Assembly (NCBI GenBank): GCA_944322285.1
Contig: CALUOR010000033.1
Span: 1-40,356 of the forward strand
Direction: 5' to 3'
Source of the DNA: an uncultured Bacteroides sp.
GTDB taxonomy: Bacteria > Bacteroidota > Bacteroidia > Bacteroidales > Bacteroidaceae
Length of the DNA stretch: 40,356 nucleotides
Of the stretch, positions 26,480-34,791 are shown one piece after another. A program made the position numbers and the translations under genes. The notes below the pieces were generated by a model. The model was not told where the DNA came from. It was given only the letters and a program-made list of their open reading frames with translations, and did not search any database. Each line of letters starts with the position of its first letter. The first letter of the stretch is position 1.

Positions 26480-27223
26480 TTAGTCTCCCCTTTTCGCATC
26501 TTTCGCCACAATGCGAAATACCTCGTCCATGGTTCCGGCTTTATACTGCCGTTTCAATCCTTCCGGGCTGTCCAAAGCCTCGATACGTCCGTCCACCATG
26601 ATGGAGACGCGGTGGCAATATTCAGCCTCGTCCAGATAATGGGTGGTGACGAAGACGGTCATGCCTTCCGAGGATGCCCGGTAAATCATTTCCCAGAATT
26701 TGCGCCGGGTGGAAGGGTCAACGCCTCCCGTAGGCTCGTCCAGAAAAACGATGTCCGGCGCATGAAGCGTGGCTGCCGTAAAGGCCAGCTTCTGCTTCCA
26801 GCCGAGGGGGATTTCCTTTACCAAGACATTCCGCAAGTCTTCCATGCCTAACGCTTTGAATACTTCGCCGGTCTTCTCCTTTATCTTCCGTGAAGACATG
26901 CCATAAATGGTGGCAAAGAGGCTCAAATTCTCCCACACGGTCAGGTTCTCGTAGAGGGAGAATTTCTGGCTCATGTAGCCGATGTGCCGTTTGATGTCCT
27001 CCGCCTGACGGAGGATGTCGTACCCGGCCACAGTCCCGCTGCCTGATGTGGGATAGCTGAGTCCGCACAACATGCGCATGGCGGTGGTCTTGCCCGCACC
27101 GTTCGCCCCCAAGAATCCGAATATCTCGCCCCGGTGTACTTGCAATGTGATGCGGTCCACAGCGGTGAAGTCTCCAAACTTCTTGGTGAGGTCTTTTACC
27201 GATATTACTATTTCCTTATCCAT
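26480..27223 (-). CDS. ABC transporter ATPase, second half of a YbhF-type pair
   Basis: This 247-residue ATPase has Walker A GANGAGKTT (39-47), Q-loop Q86 (YMSQKFSLY) and Walker B IVFLDEPTGGVDP (158-170). In place of the LSGG signature it has PLGWKQKLAF (139-148). That degenerate form is what I recall from the second ATPase half of YbhF-like drug exporters, so the pair probably has one good and one impaired ATP site. It overlaps the preceding ATPase gene by 8 bp. In E. coli the two halves are one polypeptide; here they are separate genes. It is cytoplasmic and bound to the ABC-2 permeases. Confidence 0.92.
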   Translation of the reverse strand: MDKEIVISVKDLTKKFGDFTAVDRITLQVHRGEIFGFLGANGAGKTTAMRMLCGLSYPTSGSGTVAGYDILRQAEDIKRHIGYMSQKFSLYENLTVWENLSLFATIYGMSSRKIKEKTGEVFKALGMEDLRNVLVKEIPLGWKQKLAFTAATLHAPDIVFLDEPTGGVDPSTRRKFWEMIYRASSEGMTVFVTTHYLDEAEYCHRVSIMVDGRIEALDSPEGLKRQYKAGTMDEVFRIVAKDAKRGD

Positions 27224-28130
27224 CGTCCTTAGCCAATTTAATGAACAAATCTTCTATATTCCCTTTGGCCGGCCAGATGCGGACATCCTCCAGACCTTTC
27301 TGCCGGAGTCTGCTTGCTGCATCGTCCGGATTGAAGCCATCGCCCGCCACAACATGCAGAGCGGCTCCGAAGGTGTAGCAGTCTTTCACCCCTGGCAACG
27401 TACGCAATTCTTCCAAAAGCGGATGCATGTTTCCGGACGAAGCGTTGTAAAGGTTCTTGTCCATGCCTTCAATCAATCTGCCGGGTGTATCCACATCAAG
27501 AATCCTTCCTTTGTTTATCAGGGCGATGCGTTCGCAACGCTCGGCCTCGTCCATGTAGGAGGTGGAGACGAGTATCGTGATGCCTTTTTCCCGCAACGTG
27601 GCCAGCATGTCCCAGAACTCGCTGCGCGACACGGCATCCACTCCGGTGGTAGGTTCGTCCAGCAAAAGGACCTTCGGGCGGTGTATCAGCGCACAACTCA
27701 GGGCGAGCTTCTGTTTCATCCCTCCGGATAAGGCTCCTGCCCGGCGGTTGGGGAACTTCCTCAGCTGGTCGAATATCGGGGCTATCAGGTCGAAGTTGTC
27801 CTTGACGCTTACCCCGAACAGCGAGGCGAAGAAGTGCAGATTTTCGCTGACGGTAAGGTCGGGATAAAGGGAGAACTTCTCCGGCATGTAGCCTATCTCG
27901 GTGCGCAGTTTCCGATAATCCTTCACCACATCCCGACCTGCCACGGTGGCGGTGCCCTCGTCCGGAGTGAGCAAAGTGGTCAGTATCTGATACAATGTGC
28001 TCTTCCCCGCACCGTCCGGCCCGATAAGCCCGAACAGGGAGCCTTCGGGGACGGAAAGGCTTACGTGGTCGAGAGCCGTGAGCCGGCCGTATCGCTTGGT
28101 GACTTCTTTTATATCTATCAGGTCGTTCAT
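27216..28130 (-). CDS. ABC transporter ATPase, first half of a YbhF-type pair
   Basis: This 304-residue ATPase has Walker A GPDGAGKST (37-45), an intact signature LSGGMKQ (134-140) and Walker B VLLLDEPTTGVD (154-165). The Q-loop position reads YMPEKFSLY, with Glu84 where Gln is usual. A C-terminal extension of about 85 residues (LYNASSGNMHPLLEELRTLP onward) resembles the regulatory tail of DrrA-type exporters. It follows the HlyD-like gene after a 145-bp gap filled by a 22-bp-period repeat, and overlaps the next ATPase gene by 8 bp. It should energise export by the two ABC-2 permeases. Confidence 0.92.
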   Translation of the reverse strand: MNDLIDIKEVTKRYGRLTALDHVSLSVPEGSLFGLIGPDGAGKSTLYQILTTLLTPDEGTATVAGRDVVKDYRKLRTEIGYMPEKFSLYPDLTVSENLHFFASLFGVSVKDNFDLIAPIFDQLRKFPNRRAGALSGGMKQKLALSCALIHRPKVLLLDEPTTGVDAVSRSEFWDMLATLREKGITILVSTSYMDEAERCERIALINKGRILDVDTPGRLIEGMDKNLYNASSGNMHPLLEELRTLPGVKDCYTFGAALHVVAGDGFNPDDAASRLRQKGLEDVRIWPAKGNIEDLFIKLAKDDG

Positions 28131-28183
28131 GAGAATGTTTTTTTATTTGAGTGTAAAATTGAAATCATCCCCTCTTGCACCTC

Positions 28184-28271
28184 CGTCCAGCCGAGGCCGT
28201 GCCTTCGTCCAGCCAAGGCGATGCCTTCGTCCAGCCAAGACAATGCCTCCGTCCAGCCAAGGCGGCCGGTC
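28184..28271. repeat. 22-bp-period imperfect tandem repeat
   Basis: CGTCCAGCC begins units at 28184, 28206, 28228 and 28250, exactly 22 bp apart. Each unit continues with a variable half. In the first two units that half forms a small inverted repeat with matching changes: AGGC-CGT-GCCT, then AAGGC-GAT-GCCTT. It fills most of the 145-bp gap between the HlyD-like gene and the first ATPase gene of the efflux operon. Confidence 0.8.
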
Positions 28272-28275
28272 AGTT

Positions 28276-29166
28276 TCAGAGACGTACCTCCCCATACTGC
28301 CCAAGCTTTAGCCGGCCATCGTTTTCCACCGCAACTTTCACGGCATAGACAAGGTTGGCTCTCGTGTCCTGCGTCTGGATGGTCTTGGGGGTGAACTCGC
28401 TTTCCAGGGCTATCCAGATAATCTTGCCTGCATATTCATATTGCTCGTCCCCGCCGAAGTCGGCTATGACAGTCACCTCCTGCCCGAGGCGGATGTGAGC
28501 CAGTTGGGAGGCAGTGAAATAGCAGCGGAGATAGATGTCGTCGAGGTTTGCCATCTTGAAGAGCGGCCGTCCGGGAGTGGCATATTCACCCTGCTCTGCG
28601 TATTTTTGCAGGACTGTTCCGGTTATCGGTGCGGTGATGCGGCTTTTGCGTATCTGCTCTTCTATCTGTTCTTTCTGGTATCGCAGGGCAGAAGCACTTT
28701 CCGTGATGGAGCTGCGGTTCTTGTCCAGCGTAGAAAGCAAGCCTTCCAACTGTCCGCGCAAGGTACGAAGCAGGGCATTTGCGTCATCGCTTTGTTTCTG
28801 AGTGGCGGCTCCATTGGCCAGCAGACGTTTAATGCGGTCGCATTCATTCTGCTGGTGGGCAATCTGCGACCTTAATGCAGCAGCCTGTGCCGCGATGTCG
28901 GGCGATGACTTCTCGGTGGCCAACTGCTGGCTCCACAATTGTTTCCGCTGGAGCGAGAGCAGCGTGGTGTCCACCAGTCCTACCTGTTGGCCGATGGCGA
29001 GGCTGTCTCCTTCCTCAATGGCGAGCGACACAATCTTTCCTCCGGTTTCTGCTGATACGGTTACGGTGTTGGCTTCGAAAATGCCGGTGGCATCATACTT
29101 CTCTTTATGCCGGCAGGAAGCCAGAGCTATAAGGAGGATTACGGATAATAAGGTTATCTTTTTCAT
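28276..29166 (-). CDS. HlyD/YbhG-like membrane fusion lipoprotein
   Basis: This 296-residue periplasmic adaptor links the inner-membrane ABC exporter to the TolC-like channel. The signal peptide ends in a lipobox (ALASC), so it is a lipoprotein. A split biotinyl-lipoyl domain (GIFEANTVTVSAETGGKIVS and ITAPITGTVLQKYAEQGEY) surrounds a long alpha-helical hairpin (about 70-170, rich in Gln, Leu and Arg). A beta-barrel domain follows. The start overlaps the stop of the TolC-like gene by 4 bp (ATGA). It corresponds to E. coli YbhG by position and architecture. Substrate unknown; drugs or toxic small molecules are the usual cargo. Confidence 0.92.
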   Translation of the reverse strand: MKKITLLSVILLIALASCRHKEKYDATGIFEANTVTVSAETGGKIVSLAIEEGDSLAIGQQVGLVDTTLLSLQRKQLWSQQLATEKSSPDIAAQAAALRSQIAHQQNECDRIKRLLANGAATQKQSDDANALLRTLRGQLEGLLSTLDKNRSSITESASALRYQKEQIEEQIRKSRITAPITGTVLQKYAEQGEYATPGRPLFKMANLDDIYLRCYFTASQLAHIRLGQEVTVIADFGGDEQYEYAGKIIWIALESEFTPKTIQTQDTRANLVYAVKVAVENDGRLKLGQYGEVRL

Positions 29167-30446
29167 CGGTTCAGTGTGTATTTAAGTTGATAGATACTTT
29201 GCAAGAGTTGGATTTCATGATAGGAGGCTGTCAGGCGGGCCTGCTTCTCGTCTGTCAGCTTGGTCAGCAGACCGGTAATGTCTGTCACGCCGTTGTCCAA
29301 CTGCGATTCGGCAGCTTTCCGCACGTTGGTACGCAGTTCCACAATCCGGTCGTTCTCCTTCATGACGGCTTTCAACTCGTCTATACGGTCCAGTTGCGAG
29401 CGGGTCTTCAAGTTGGTGTTGAACAGGAACACGTCACGCTCCACGGCTATGTGGTCCGACGACAGGCGCAGTTTCCGTCTGTCATTCTTTTTATGATAGA
29501 AAGCTCCTATGTTCCATGACACTTTCAATCCCGCCAGGATGTTGAAAGAAAGGTCACGGTTCATCATGCTCTCGAAATAGTCGAAGCCCGGATAGCCGTA
29601 GTAAGCTTGGGCAAACAATCCTATTTTGGGCATTGTGCTTGCAGTGATACTTGCGTTCCTTGCCTCGTTGGCCTGTAGTTGTGCCTCGAAATGCCTCAGT
29701 TCCGGACGGTCGGGCATCAGACTTTGCGGGATAGAGGCATCCGGCTTCAGCAATTCCTCCCCGACAAGACCCTTTCCCGTGAACAGTTCAAGTATTTTCC
29801 GGTAACTCTTCGAGCTACTTTCGGCTTGGATAAGTTGTTGGGCAGTACTGAGGTATTGCGCCTCCACCCTATCCACATCACTTTGCATGGCGGTGCCGTT
29901 CTTTTGCATGACCCGTAGTTTGTCAAGGTTGGCCTGGAGCAATGCCTGGGTGTTGCTGATTTGTTTGATTTGTTCCTCCATGAGCAGTATTCCAAAATAC
30001 AAATCCTCCACACGTTCGCGGATGGCATAAAGCTGGACATCCAAGGCAGTTTGCCGCTCCGCATCCTCGGCACGTTCAATCTTCCGTCCGGTCTTCGATG
30101 CGCCTCCGTCCCAAATGTTCTGGCTGATGTCCGCACCTATCTTATATTGCCATTCGTTCAATCCGGAAATGTTCGCCCCTGCCTGACTGACGATTCCTGC
30201 CAGCGACTCTGGGAAAGAAGGCGTTGTATTCTGAACGGTGCCTTGTGCATACACATTGATTTGAGGCAGCCAGCTTTTGTTGATATCCGACAGGTTCGCG
30301 TCTTTTGTTTGCGCAAGCAAATCATACTTCCGGATGAGCGGATAGTTGCCTTGCGCAAGCTTGACGCACTCTTCCAATGTCACTTGGGCGGACAGACGGA
30401 CACTTGCGAACAGTGACAATGTCAAGAACAGATACTGTTTCCACAT
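29163..30446 (-). CDS. TolC-family outer membrane efflux protein
   Basis: This 427-residue protein has a signal peptide (MWKQYLFLTLSLFASVRLSA) followed by QVTLEECVKLAQGNYPLIRK, a standard TolC-family start. Two related helical repeats contain long coiled coils (SQNIWDGGASKTGRKIERAE, and later the LRTNVRKAAESQLDNGVTDI stretch). It would form the trimeric outer-membrane channel for the exporter. I chose the ATG at 30446, two bases after the tetR stop. A TTG 6 bp upstream overlaps that stop. E. coli's YbhGFSR operon has no TolC gene of its own, so this version is self-contained. Confidence 0.92.
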   Translation of the reverse strand: MWKQYLFLTLSLFASVRLSAQVTLEECVKLAQGNYPLIRKYDLLAQTKDANLSDINKSWLPQINVYAQGTVQNTTPSFPESLAGIVSQAGANISGLNEWQYKIGADISQNIWDGGASKTGRKIERAEDAERQTALDVQLYAIRERVEDLYFGILLMEEQIKQISNTQALLQANLDKLRVMQKNGTAMQSDVDRVEAQYLSTAQQLIQAESSSKSYRKILELFTGKGLVGEELLKPDASIPQSLMPDRPELRHFEAQLQANEARNASITASTMPKIGLFAQAYYGYPGFDYFESMMNRDLSFNILAGLKVSWNIGAFYHKKNDRRKLRLSSDHIAVERDVFLFNTNLKTRSQLDRIDELKAVMKENDRIVELRTNVRKAAESQLDNGVTDITGLLTKLTDEKQARLTASYHEIQLLQSIYQLKYTLNR

Positions 30447-30448
30447 AA

Positions 30449-31081
30449 TCAATTGATTTTAAGTTTCTCCAAAATAGTCTTTACATTCTCTCTCTTGCGC
30501 CGTTTCAGGAACTCTTCGTAATCTCCATAGGCACTCCCTATGGCTCCGTAAACAATAGGAGCCGCCATGAACGGGAACACATTGAGCGATACGATGTCAA
30601 TCAGCAGCATCCGCGCATCGACTCGGCGGCAAAGCCCTTTGGCGGCATATTCGTCAATCTCTTGCTGCAGATTGTCCAAAACTTCATTCACAACACTCTG
30701 TACGTTTCTTTTCATCGTGTCAACCTGTTCCGGACGGGAGAGCACTTCATTGACGATGAACCTCGGCAAATCCCGGTTGGCCGCGATGAAGTCGAAGTGA
30801 CGCTCGGTTCCTTGCCGAATTCTTTCTTCCAAAGGCAGATTGGCGTCGCCGACGGCACTCAACAGAATATCGGCCAGCATGTTTATCTTCTCCGACACAA
30901 TCCGCTCAAAAAGTTTGTCCTTTGTCCTGAAATAATAATGGAGCATGGCATGGGTCACGCCAGCCGCTTCGGCTATAGATGCCGTTCTTGCACCGGCATA
31001 TCCCTTTTCAAAGAATTCTTTTTCTGCCGCTTGAAGGATTTTTGTCTCTGTGTCTTGAGAATGATTTTGTTCCTTATTCAT
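30449..31081 (-). CDS. TetR/AcrR-family regulator (CecR-like)
   Basis: This 210-residue repressor has an N-terminal helix-turn-helix (about 12-58) with KILQAAEKEFFEKGYAGART, and VTHAMLHYYFRTKDKLFERI as the recognition and TetR-signature region. The C-terminal ligand-binding domain is helical. It is the first gene of the efflux operon, ends two bases before the TolC-like start, and by analogy with E. coli CecR should repress the operon until an exported compound binds it. A consensus promoter and an inverted repeat lie directly upstream, consistent with autorepression. Ligand unknown. Confidence 0.92.
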   Translation of the reverse strand: MNKEQNHSQDTETKILQAAEKEFFEKGYAGARTASIAEAAGVTHAMLHYYFRTKDKLFERIVSEKINMLADILLSAVGDANLPLEERIRQGTERHFDFIAANRDLPRFIVNEVLSRPEQVDTMKRNVQSVVNEVLDNLQQEIDEYAAKGLCRRVDARMLLIDIVSLNVFPFMAAPIVYGAIGSAYGDYEEFLKRRKRENVKTILEKLKIN

Positions 31082-31111
31082 AACTTAACATTTATGTTTG
31101 ACTAAGTTGAT

Positions 31112-31125
31112 TAACAAAATTGTTA
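31112..31125. promoter_or_regulatory. TetR-type operator candidate
   Basis: TAACAA-AA-TTGTTA has perfect 6-bp arms around two bases. It lies between the -7 box of the efflux operon and the tetR start codon, where bound repressor would block transcription. TetR operators are typically such palindromes. Confidence 0.5.
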
Positions 31126-31128
31126 GCA

Positions 31129-31159
31129 CAAACATAGAAACTTTGTTTGAAACTGCAAA
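31129..31159 (-). promoter_or_regulatory. consensus Bacteroides promoter of the efflux operon
   Basis: On the minus strand, TTTG (31159-31156) and TATGTTTG (31136-31129) are separated by 19 bp, a full match to TTTG-N19-21-TAnnTTTG. The leader to the ATG at 31081 is about 40 nt and contains the operator candidate. Confidence 0.8.
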
Positions 31160-31206
31160 AACTTAGGTGGACAAATTCAAGAAAAATAACATTTCCCTTA
31201 GTACGT

Positions 31207-31295
31207 CAACGCACCATAGATTAAATGGGCAACTATCCAAGGATAAATAGCCAAGTATCCAATAAGAATCGGGCAAGTATCCAACGATACTATCA
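31207..31295. repeat. 22-bp-period imperfect tandem repeat
   Basis: TATCCAA recurs at 31234, 31256 and 31278, exactly 22 bp apart, within units of the form GCAAgTATCCAA plus a variable half. A degenerate copy precedes them (CAACGCACCATAG, 31207). Two units contain their own inverted repeats: TATCC-AA-GGATA (31234-31245) and GTATC-CAAC-GATAC (31277-31290). It lies in the divergent region between the tetR and LysM-protein promoters. Confidence 0.75.
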
Positions 31296-31360
31296 TAGCT
31301 GTATAAGGCAGACAGTTTTTCGGATTTAAGAAGGCTGAATATTATTTCTTAACTCTAACA

Positions 31361-31393
31361 TTTGGCTTAAATGCCACAGATTTCTTAACTTTG
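31361..31393 (+). promoter_or_regulatory. consensus Bacteroides promoter of the LysM protein gene
   Basis: TTTG (31361-31364) and TAACTTTG (31386-31393) are separated by 21 bp. The ATG at 31418 is 25 bp after the -7 box. An in-frame TTG at 31391 lies within the box, so it cannot be the start. Confidence 0.75.
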
Positions 31394-31417
31394 CACCTAC
31401 TTTTATTATATGTTTAT

Positions 31418-33205
31418 ATGAAAACAATCAGACGAACCTTCTTCTCCTTGCTGCTGACAGCCACCTGCACGTTGGGCGTACATGCGCAAGAGAATCAGTC
31501 ATACATCCTGCACACCATTGAAAAGGGGCAGAGTTTGTATTCCATCTCCAGCATGTATGGCGTGAGCCAAAGTGACATCATACGCCTGAACCCCGGAAGT
31601 GACCAGCGGATATATGTAGGACGCAAGCTGCGCATACCTCGAATGAAAGCCAATGCCACGGGCGAGACGTTCCACACCATCGAATCTGGCGAGACGCTCT
31701 ATCGGCTCAGCCAGCAATACGGCGTGTCCGTGCAGGCCATCTGCAAGGCCAATCCCGGTCTCAGCGTAGTAAACTTCCACGCAGGAGAGGTCATCCGCAT
31801 ACCCGCCCCTACACCTGAGCCAGAAGCCGCTACGCCAGAGACTCAACCACAAGATTCCACAACCCTGCGAGCCGAAGTGAAGCCCCGATGCCGCGACATG
31901 CACAAAGTGGGACGCCGGGAAACGGTGTACAGCATCAGCCGTGAATATGACATCACGGAGGAAGAACTCATAGCCGCCAATCCCGAGCTGAAAGGGAAAA
32001 GCAAAATTAAACGGGGTACTTTCCTTTGCATCCCTTACCCGAAGCCTTCGCAAAAGAATGACGAAGCCTTGTCGAAAGAACCGCCGACGAACCGCGAACT
32101 TTTCCGTGAGAACAGTGTAAAAGCCAAGCAATATCAGACGCTTAAAGCGGCCGTCATCCTCCCTCTGCTACCCGAAGGCGGACAACAAAATGAGTCGGCA
32201 CGCATGATAGAATATTACGAAGGATTCCTCATGGCCGTGGACAGTTTGAAGAAAGCGGGCGTGTCCATCGACCTCTATACGTATAACTCGGGGCCGCAAA
32301 AGGCTTCCATCCAAAAAGTATTGGCCAACAAAGAATTACAAGATGTCAACATAATCTTCGGCCCTTTGTATCAGGAACACATCCAGCCGCTCACCGAGTT
32401 TGCACAAGCCAAAGGCATCCGGCTGGTGATACCTTTCACATCGAAAGACAACAGCGTTTTCCGCAACCCGTACATTTATCAGATAAACACGCCGCAATCC
32501 TATCTATATTCGGAAGTGTATGACCATTTCTTCCGCCAATTCCGCAACGCTCACGTCATCTTCCTCAACACCCGGGAAGGTGCACAAAACAAGGCGGAGT
32601 TTATCAAAGGATTCAAAGAGGAACTGGACAGCCACTCCATACCTATAACCTCCCTGCCGGACACAGTGACGGCTCATACGCTCAGCAAAGTTTTACGCCC
32701 CGACCGGGAAAATATCTTCGTCCCCACCTCGGGCAGCAACGTAGCACTCATTAAGCTTCTGCCTCACCTGACCGTGACCGTACGCCAAAATCCGGAAGTA
32801 CCCGTCCACCTCTTTGGCTATCCCGAATGGCAGACTTACACCAAAGATCATTTGGAGGCCTTCTTCGAGCTTGACACGTATTTCTACTCCTCTTTCTACA
32901 CCAACAACTTACTGCCCTCTGCGGCCGAATTTACCCGCAACTACCGGCACTGGTTTGCCAAGGATATGGAGGAGCGTTACCCCAAATATGGCATGTTGGG
33001 CTTCGACACGGGTTATTACTTTCTGAAAGGCCTGGCTCAATATGGCACTACCTTTGAAGAGAATCTGAATCGGCTGAACGTGACATCCATACAGACGGGA
33101 TTCAAGTTCCAACGGGTCAACAACTGGGGAGGATTCATCAACAGGAAAGTGTTCTTCGTGCACTTCACTAAGAATTATGAGCTTATCAAGCTAGATTTTG
33201 ATTAA
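31418..33205 (+). CDS. LysM repeats fused to a periplasmic-binding-protein-like domain
   Basis: This exported 595-residue protein starts with a signal peptide (MKTIRRTFFSLLLTATCTLG, cut near VHA). Three LysM domains follow: YILHTIEKGQSLYSISSMYG, then FHTIESGETLYRLSQQYGVS, then a third around VGRRETVYSISREYDITEEE. LysM binds peptidoglycan. After a Pro-rich and charged linker, residues about 240-595 form a type I periplasmic-binding fold (AAVILPLLPEGGQQNE, and LGFDTGYYFLKGLAQYGTTF near the end). No transporter genes are adjacent, so the binding domain may sense or scaffold rather than feed an importer. It is followed by a PorT-like barrel 24 bp downstream. The start is fixed by the promoter. 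Confidence 0.88.
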   Translation: MKTIRRTFFSLLLTATCTLGVHAQENQSYILHTIEKGQSLYSISSMYGVSQSDIIRLNPGSDQRIYVGRKLRIPRMKANATGETFHTIESGETLYRLSQQYGVSVQAICKANPGLSVVNFHAGEVIRIPAPTPEPEAATPETQPQDSTTLRAEVKPRCRDMHKVGRRETVYSISREYDITEEELIAANPELKGKSKIKRGTFLCIPYPKPSQKNDEALSKEPPTNRELFRENSVKAKQYQTLKAAVILPLLPEGGQQNESARMIEYYEGFLMAVDSLKKAGVSIDLYTYNSGPQKASIQKVLANKELQDVNIIFGPLYQEHIQPLTEFAQAKGIRLVIPFTSKDNSVFRNPYIYQINTPQSYLYSEVYDHFFRQFRNAHVIFLNTREGAQNKAEFIKGFKEELDSHSIPITSLPDTVTAHTLSKVLRPDRENIFVPTSGSNVALIKLLPHLTVTVRQNPEVPVHLFGYPEWQTYTKDHLEAFFELDTYFYSSFYTNNLLPSAAEFTRNYRHWFAKDMEERYPKYGMLGFDTGYYFLKGLAQYGTTFEENLNRLNVTSIQTGFKFQRVNNWGGFINRKVFFVHFTKNYELIKLDFD

Positions 33206-33229
33206 CCCTGACAAAACTAAGTACAAGGA

Positions 33230-33922
33230 ATGAAATTTAATAAGACATTACTTATAAGTATTCTTCTGCTGGGTGGTTGGGTCGTGGCATCATACGCGCA
33301 AGTAGGCGAGCAACGCTACAACTTCTCCGTAGGCGTCAATGGAGGAATTAACATCAACTCCGTCAGCTTCTCGCCAAGCGTACAGCAAGGCTCGCTCATG
33401 GCACCTACAGGTGGCATTACCCTACGCTACATCTCGGAGAAATATTTCGGCATGATATGTGGTGCCCAACTTGAACTTAACTACTCCCAACAAGGATGGA
33501 GCGAATTTTATGAAGATTATCCCGATCTATCCTATACACGTAAGATGAACTACGTCAACATTCCTTTTCTTGCCCATCTGGCTTTCGGCAAGGAAAACCG
33601 AGGCCTACAGTTTTTTATCAATGCCGGCCCACAAATAGGTTTTCTCTTGAGCGACAGCCACACGATAAGCGGGAATTGGGAGGACTACACGGGCATCATC
33701 GTTGAGCAACACGATGCCCCTATCGACAATAAGTTCGACTATGGCATCACCGGAGGAGCGGGCGTAGAGCTGCGCACCAAGATTGGCCATTTCCAAGTGG
33801 AGGGACGCTACTACTATGCTCTCTCCGACTTTTATAGCACTACGAAGAAAGATTACTTCTCTCGTGCCGCCCACGGTGTCATCAGTGTGAAAGTGGCTTA
33901 TCTATTCGATTTGATGAAATAA
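33230..33922 (+). CDS. PorT-like outer membrane beta-barrel protein
   Basis: This 230-residue protein has a signal peptide ([20 protein letters not shown], cut near SYA) and alternating-residue beta strands with short turns. Examples are [54 protein letters not shown] and the final aromatic strand [14 protein letters not shown]. This is the small barrel fold annotated as PorT-family or outer membrane protein beta-barrel in Bacteroidetes. Despite the name, type IX secretion genes are absent here. It lies 24 bp after the LysM protein and 28 bp before ispE, all likely co-transcribed. Function unknown. Confidence 0.82.
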   Translation: MKFNKTLLISILLLGGWVVASYAQVGEQRYNFSVGVNGGININSVSFSPSVQQGSLMAPTGGITLRYISEKYFGMICGAQLELNYSQQGWSEFYEDYPDLSYTRKMNYVNIPFLAHLAFGKENRGLQFFINAGPQIGFLLSDSHTISGNWEDYTGIIVEQHDAPIDNKFDYGITGGAGVELRTKIGHFQVEGRYYYALSDFYSTTKKDYFSRAAHGVISVKVAYLFDLMK

Positions 33923-33950
33923 ACACTTTGTTTTCCTCTATACGAAAAAG

Positions 33951-34781
33951 ATGATTACATTTCCTAATGCAAAAATCAATTTGGGGCTGAATATCGTGGA
34001 GAAACGGCCTGATGGATACCATAATCTGGAAACAGTCTTCTACCCTATCCCTCTGGAAGACGCCCTTGAAATAAACTCAGCGACAAAAGATGCCGAAGCA
34101 ACCAGCACACTGACTCAGACGGGCATCAGCGTAGAGGGCAACAGCGAGGATAACTTGGTGATGAAAGCCTATCGGCTACTGAACGAGTATTACCGGATGC
34201 CATCCATACAGATTCACCTGCATAAGCATATCCCTACGGGTGCCGGATTGGGGGGAGGCTCAGCCGATGCAGCCTTCATGCTGAAATTGCTGAACGAGTG
34301 CTTCGAGTTGCATATCCCAACTGAAAAGCTGGAGGAATATGCTGCCCGCCTAGGAGCCGACTGCGCTTTCTTTATCCGTAACCAACCGGTGTATGCAGAA
34401 GGTATAGGAAATTTGTTCACCCCCATCGAACTCTCGCTGAGGGGCTATGGTTTGATCGTGGTCAAACCAAATATCTTTGTCTCTACACTCAATGCCTTTG
34501 CCAGCGTCAAGCCTTGCCACCCACAGTTAAACCTGAAAGACATCATTCGCCGCCCCGTACACGAGTGGAAGGCGTATATGGTAAATGATTTCGAAGCGAG
34601 CGTATTTCCGCAATTCCCAGCCATCAGCGCCATCAAGGAAGAATTATATCGTCTGGGAGCCGTCTATGCTTCCATGAGCGGATCGGGTTCCTCGGTTTAT
34701 GGATTATTCGCGCCAGAAAAAGAACTGCCCGATCCTAATTGCGAACCGGGCAGCAAAATATTCAAGCTGAAACTATCCTGA
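33951..34781 (+). CDS. ispE: 4-diphosphocytidyl-2-C-methyl-D-erythritol kinase
   Basis: IspE phosphorylates CDP-methylerythritol with ATP, the fourth step of the MEP isoprenoid pathway, in the cytoplasm. The 276-residue protein has the GHMP-kinase fold with [19 protein letters not shown] at the N terminus (catalytic K8) and the ATP loop [13 protein letters not shown] at 95-107. The catalytic aspartate is D136 in RLGADCAFF. The third GHMP motif, [13 protein letters not shown], lies near 242-254. The length matches the family. It is the last gene of the plus-strand group and is convergent with purT across a 10-bp gap. Confidence 0.96.
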   Translation: MITFPNAKINLGLNIVEKRPDGYHNLETVFYPIPLEDALEINSATKDAEATSTLTQTGISVEGNSEDNLVMKAYRLLNEYYRMPSIQIHLHKHIPTGAGLGGGSADAAFMLKLLNECFELHIPTEKLEEYAARLGADCAFFIRNQPVYAEGIGNLFTPIELSLRGYGLIVVKPNIFVSTLNAFASVKPCHPQLNLKDIIRRPVHEWKAYMVNDFEASVFPQFPAISAIKEELYRLGAVYASMSGSGSSVYGLFAPEKELPDPNCEPGSKIFKLKLS

Positions 34782-34791
34782 TTATTCCCTA

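Noticed and set aside
15481-31295. CRISPR array as an explanation of the 22-bp repeats
   Set aside because: Units are too short, there are no spacers of regular length between identical repeats, sequences differ between loci, and no cas gene is present.
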